A DNA stretch of 7,462 nucleotides, from contig JAFZUF010000136.1 of NCBI GenBank assembly GCA_017618475.1, positions 1-7,462 of the forward strand. The letters run 5' to 3'. The DNA comes from Clostridia bacterium (GTDB lineage Bacteria; Bacillota; Clostridia; Christensenellales; UBA1242). Positions 4,733 to 7,462 of the stretch are shown piece by piece. The first letter of the stretch is position 1, and each line of letters opens with the position of its first letter. A program made the translations under genes and the position numbers. Under the pieces are notes generated by a model that saw only the letters and a program-made list of their open reading frames with translations, searched no databases and was not told where the DNA came from.

Positions 4733-7312
4733 TTATGCCAGTTTGACCGAAACGATTTTACTGACACCCTTCTCTTCCATCGTGATACCGTACAAGCGAT
4801 CGGCAAGTTCCATGGTCGGTTTACGGTGCGTAATCACGATGAATTGCGTTTCACCCGAGAAATTATGCAAGTAGCTGGCAAAACGTCCGACGTTTGAATC
4901 GTCCAAAGCTGCTTCAATTTCATCAAGTAAACAGAACGGCATGCTCTTAAACTTCAAAATCGCAAACAAAATTGCAATCGCGGTTAACGCCTTTTCCCCA
5001 CCCGACAACAACGACAGGTTGGACGCAATTTTTTTACCCGGCGGTTCAACCATAATGTCAATACCGCATTCCAAGAAATCGTCTGCATTGGTCAGCATTA
5101 ATTTTGCCGAACCACCACCAAACAATTCTTGGAACACCACGCCGAAGTTCTTGTTGATTTGTTCAAACGCCGTTTTGAAATTCTTTTCCATTTGTTGCGC
5201 TAAATCACGCATGACTTTTTCCAAATCTTGCTTCGCCGCAAACAAATCGTCGCTTTGGGCTTTGTAACTTTCGTAACGTTCACTGTCGGTCTTAACTTGT
5301 TCAATCGCATCTAAGTTAACATTACCCAAATGTTGAATTGCCCGGCGTAATTCGTCAACACGTGGTTCCGCCGCCACAATGTCAAATTCGGGGTCACGTT
5401 GTTCGTAACACGCACTATAATTCAAATTGTATTCATCGGTAATGCGTTGACTTAAATTTTCAATTTCCGCATCCATTCGCGTCAATAAATTGGTCGCGTA
5501 ATAATATTTCACTTGCAAGGCATTAATTTGTTCGGATAACTCTTGACGTCCCGAAACCGAAGTACCGGTCGCATAATGCAAATTATCACGTTCCGCTACC
5601 GTCTTTGCTAACTCGTCTTTTAATTGTTCCAACTTAGCTTGTGCCGCGCTGATTTTAATTTCTTTAGTATCAACCTTTAATTGGTTTAATTTCTCACGCA
5701 AAGCCGTGATATTCTTATCAACTTCAACCAATTGCGCTTCAATTTGTTTTAGGTTATTTGTGTGCCAAATCGTGTTCGTTACCGCATTCTTACTACCGCC
5801 CGTGATACTGCCGCGTGGTTCAATAATATCACCATCCAAAGTCACCACCTTAAACGCATAATGCGCTTGGCGTGACAACGCAATCGCCGAATCCAAATTA
5901 TCACATACAATCACCCGCCCTAACAAATTCGACACGACACCGGCGATTTCGGATTTATATTCAACTAATTCACTGGCAACACCCAACACGCGCTTGCCCA
6001 TACCACGTAAAATTGCGCGTTCATCCGGTTTAATGTCGCGGGATTTCACCGCGGTAATTGGCAAGAACGTCGCGCGTCCCAAATTCTTATTTGCTAACAA
6101 ATGCACCAACTCCTTAGCATCTTCTTCGTTATGCGTAATCACGTTTTGCGCCGCCGCACCCAATGCCATCTCAATCGCCGTTTCCAATTCCGCCGGCACA
6201 TTTAATTCTTGCGACACTACCCCGACAATCGCTTGCGCTACGGCACTATTACGATTACGCTCTTCAATTAACTTTTTAACACTATACTTAAAGCCTTCGC
6301 CTGAATCAATAATGTTCGCAATCATTTGTTTTTTCGACAATAATTGTTCGCGTTGCAATTCGGCTTGGTGCAAACTGTCCGCCGTCGCTTGATATAACAA
6401 CTGTTCTCCACTTTGACGTTGATTGTCCAAAGATAACGCCAAAATTTGGTCCCTTAAATCCGCTACCTTTTTATCCAAAGCCGACAATTCTTGCATACCA
6501 GTTGCACTGGCGCGGTCCATCATCGCTAATCGCGCTTGCAACTGTTTTAATTCTTGATCCAACGCATCGGCGTCGGCTTGCGCTTTGGCCTTTTCTTCCG
6601 CCACGTGGTCGTATTTATAGATAAACAAATTAATTTCTAAATTTTTTAATTCTTCTTTTAATTGCAAATACTTTTGTGCCTTTTCCGCTTGTTTCATCAA
6701 AGGCCCTAAATTACGTTCAATTTCATTTAAGACGTCGGTTACACGTACCAATTCTTGGTCAGTACGTTGCAATTTTCGTTCGGCTTCGTCTTTACGCGCG
6801 CGGAACTTCGCAATGCCCGCCGCTTCTTCAAAAATACCACGACGGTCTTCAGGTTTTGCCGACACCAAGTTCGCTACTTGCCCCTGACTGATAATTGTCA
6901 TTCCGTCTGGATCAATCCCGCTATCATGTAATAAATTACGAATATCTTTTAAGCGCGTGGGTTGTCCATTCAACGCATATTCACTTTCGCCGTCACGGTA
7001 TAACTTACGCGAAATCGTGACTTCTGTTTCATCAATTTCAAACACGTGCGAACGGTTATCAAACGACAATGCCACTTCGGCATAAGATTGCATTTTGCGG
7101 TTGGCAGTACCTTTAAAAATTACGTCCTGCATGGAGCCGCCACGCACAGCTTTATAACTTTGTTCACCAAGTACCCATTTAATCGCATCGCTGACATTAC
7201 TTTTGCCGCAGCCATTTGGCCCGACAATCCCGGTAATACCTGCGCCGAAATCGATTTCGATTTTATCGGCAAACGACTTAAAGCCGTTCATCATGATGCG
7301 TTTTAATACCAC
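4733..7312 (-). CDS. smc: Chromosome segregation SMC protein with shortened coiled-coil arms
   Basis: This is the ATPase core of the bacterial condensin (Smc-ScpAB), which dimerises through its hinge and extrudes DNA loops. The N-terminal head holds Walker A GPNGCGKSN (31-39) and an R-loop region (FKGTANRK, 66-73), ending at EEAAGIAKFRARK (162-174). A coiled coil runs about 170-335, the hinge about 338-508 (LGRATFLP, 411-418; GSITGGS, 501-507) and the return coil about 510-720. The C-terminal head has FQELFGGG (727-734), signature LSGGEK (769-774) and Walker B FCLLDE (793-798) with D-loop AALDD. The total is 859 residues against about 1,150-1,200 for typical bacterial SMC; heads and hinge are complete and both arms are about 160-170 residues short. 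The GTG start at 7312 gives MVLKRIMMNGFKSFADK, matching the family N-terminus. No Shine-Dalgarno precedes it and the promoter places transcription at the GTG itself. The stop is TAA. rnc, ftsY and scpAB are not adjacent. Confidence 0.96.
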   Translation of the reverse strand: MVLKRIMMNGFKSFADKIEIDFGAGITGIVGPNGCGKSNVSDAIKWVLGEQSYKAVRGGSMQDVIFKGTANRKMQSYAEVALSFDNRSHVFEIDETEVTISRKLYRDGESEYALNGQPTRLKDIRNLLHDSGIDPDGMTIISQGQVANLVSAKPEDRRGIFEEAAGIAKFRARKDEAERKLQRTDQELVRVTDVLNEIERNLGPLMKQAEKAQKYLQLKEELKNLEINLFIYKYDHVAEEKAKAQADADALDQELKQLQARLAMMDRASATGMQELSALDKKVADLRDQILALSLDNQRQSGEQLLYQATADSLHQAELQREQLLSKKQMIANIIDSGEGFKYSVKKLIEERNRNSAVAQAIVGVVSQELNVPAELETAIEMALGAAAQNVITHNEEDAKELVHLLANKNLGRATFLPITAVKSRDIKPDERAILRGMGKRVLGVASELVEYKSEIAGVVSNLLGRVIVCDNLDSAIALSRQAHYAFKVVTLDGDIIEPRGSITGGSKNAVTNTIWHTNNLKQIEAQLVEVDKNITALREKLNQLKVDTKEIKISAAQAKLEQLKDELAKTVAERDNLHYATGTSVSGRQELSEQINALQVKYYYATNLLTRMDAEIENLSQRITDEYNLNYSACYEQRDPEFDIVAAEPRVDELRRAIQHLGNVNLDAIEQVKTDSERYESYKAQSDDLFAAKQDLEKVMRDLAQQMEKNFKTAFEQINKNFGVVFQELFGGGSAKLMLTNADDFLECGIDIMVEPPGKKIASNLSLLSGGEKALTAIAILFAILKFKSMPFCLLDEIEAALDDSNVGRFASYLHNFSGETQFIVITHRKPTMELADRLYGITMEEKGVSKIVSVKLA

Positions 7313-7318
7313 AAATAT

Positions 7319-7347
7319 AAATTACACATAAATGTGACTTTTGACAA
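7319..7347 (-). promoter_or_regulatory. Promoter of smc, start at or next to the GTG
   Basis: On the minus strand TTGTCA (7342-7347) and TAATTT (7319-7324) are 17 bases apart. The expected start of transcription, about seven bases on, falls at the GTG start codon (7312), implying a leaderless mRNA. The spacer contains the palindrome CACATAAATGTG (7325-7336). Confidence 0.55.
7325..7336. repeat. Palindrome inside the smc promoter spacer
   Basis: CACAT-AA-ATGTG is a perfect inverted repeat of five-base arms lying between the -35 and -10 boxes of smc, where a bound repressor would block polymerase. It is a candidate operator only. Confidence 0.3.
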
Positions 7348-7381
7348 ACGCATTTTCACCAATGCACAACTTTTGACAAAC
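7337..7381 (+). repeat. Direct repeat of 13 bases in the smc / tRNA-Leu intergenic region
   Basis: ACTTTTGACAAAC occurs exactly at 7337-7349 and 7369-7381, 32 bases apart (about three helical turns). Between the copies lies the inverted repeat GCATT (7350-7354) / AATGC (7361-7365). The left copy supplies the smc -35 box on the minus strand and the right copy the tRNA-Leu -35 box on the plus strand. Confidence 0.7.
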
Positions 7382-7401
7382 CACCCGAAATAAGTTATGC
7401 T
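7373..7401 (+). promoter_or_regulatory. Promoter of tRNA-Leu
   Basis: A consensus TTGACA (7373-7378) and TATGCT (7396-7401) are 17 bases apart, with the start expected near 7408, about three bases before the mature tRNA. An overlapping TGCTATCAT extended -10 (7398-7406) is an alternative. Confidence 0.65.
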
Positions 7402-7410
7402 ATCATACTC

Positions 7411-7462
7411 GCGAGCGTGGCGGAATTAGCATACGCGTGCGTCTCAGAAGCGCATTTTTGGA
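7411..7462 (+). tRNA. tRNA-Leu (anticodon CAG), 5' part, cut by window end
   Basis: The first 52 bases of a class II tRNA are present: 5' acceptor strand GCGAGCG (7411-7417), TG linker, D-stem GCG/CGC (7420-7422 with 7434-7436), and anticodon stem TGCGT/GCGCA (7438-7442 with 7450-7454). The seven-base loop CTCAGAA gives anticodon CAG (7445-7447), which reads CUG. The opening matches the usual leucine pattern GCGGAATTGGCAGACGC except that the D-loop has AG where GG (G18-G19) is expected. The variable arm, T-arm and 3' end lie beyond the window. Confidence 0.88.

Noticed and set aside
5994..6392. 132-residue plus-strand frame and other frames inside smc (4941-5267, 6676-6891, 7046-7306)
   Set aside because: They are shadows of the smc coding strand. 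The SMC reading is complete and conserved throughout.
1..7462. Mobile element, CRISPR array, phage or defence island
   Set aside because: There is no transposase, integrase, cas gene, spaced repeat array, target-site duplication or restriction/abortive gene that I can recognise.

Overview
The window is AT-rich bacterial chromosomal DNA, most likely from an uncultured member of the Bacillota with Clostridia-like genes and perhaps a compact genome. The basis is the SMC head and hinge sequence, the clostridial-looking SufC/SufBD pair, a DFDQTIYD-type HAD phosphatase, a SHOCT-tailed membrane protein, BspA-type leucine-rich repeats, TTGACA/TATAAT-like promoters and U-tract hairpin terminators. This placement is inference from recognised sequence patterns, not from a search. 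The standard code fits: Trp is encoded by TGG inside all the genes and sufC ends at TGA. Most other stops are TAA.

Layout, left to right. (1) 1-307, minus: start of a leucine-rich-repeat protein cut by the window edge. (2) 308-539: divergent promoter region with a long AT-rich inverted repeat. (3) 540/591-1424, plus: six-helix membrane protein with a SHOCT tail. Its only good ribosome-binding site and ATG (540) are separated from the long open frame by an in-frame TGA. (4) 1441-1472: strong bidirectional terminator. (5) 1486-2049, minus: HAD-IB phosphatase. (6) 2050-2156: divergent promoters back to back. (7) 2157-3784, plus: two-gene Fe-S assembly operon, a SufC ATPase overlapping a SufB/D scaffold by ATGA, resembling the minimal SufC-SufB (SMS) arrangement. 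(8) 3809-4294, minus: unrecognised 161-residue protein. (9) 4393-4473, minus: a speculative 26-residue ORF with its own promoter. (10) 4553-4627, minus: tRNA-Pro(UGG) with promoter and terminator. (11) 4733-7312, minus: a complete SMC protein of 859 residues whose two coiled-coil arms are both about half the usual length. (12) 7313-7410: divergent promoter region with repeats. (13) 7411 to the end, plus: first part of tRNA-Leu(CAG).

The genes are mostly housekeeping units, each with its own promoter; only sufC and the scaffold gene form an operon. Themes worth following are the symmetrically shortened SMC, the in-frame UGA in the SHOCT gene, start codons of smc and sufC that lie at or within a few bases of the predicted transcription start (leaderless mRNAs), and -35 boxes embedded in short TTGWCAA palindromes shared by four promoters. 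I see no mobile element, CRISPR array, phage gene or recognisable defence system.
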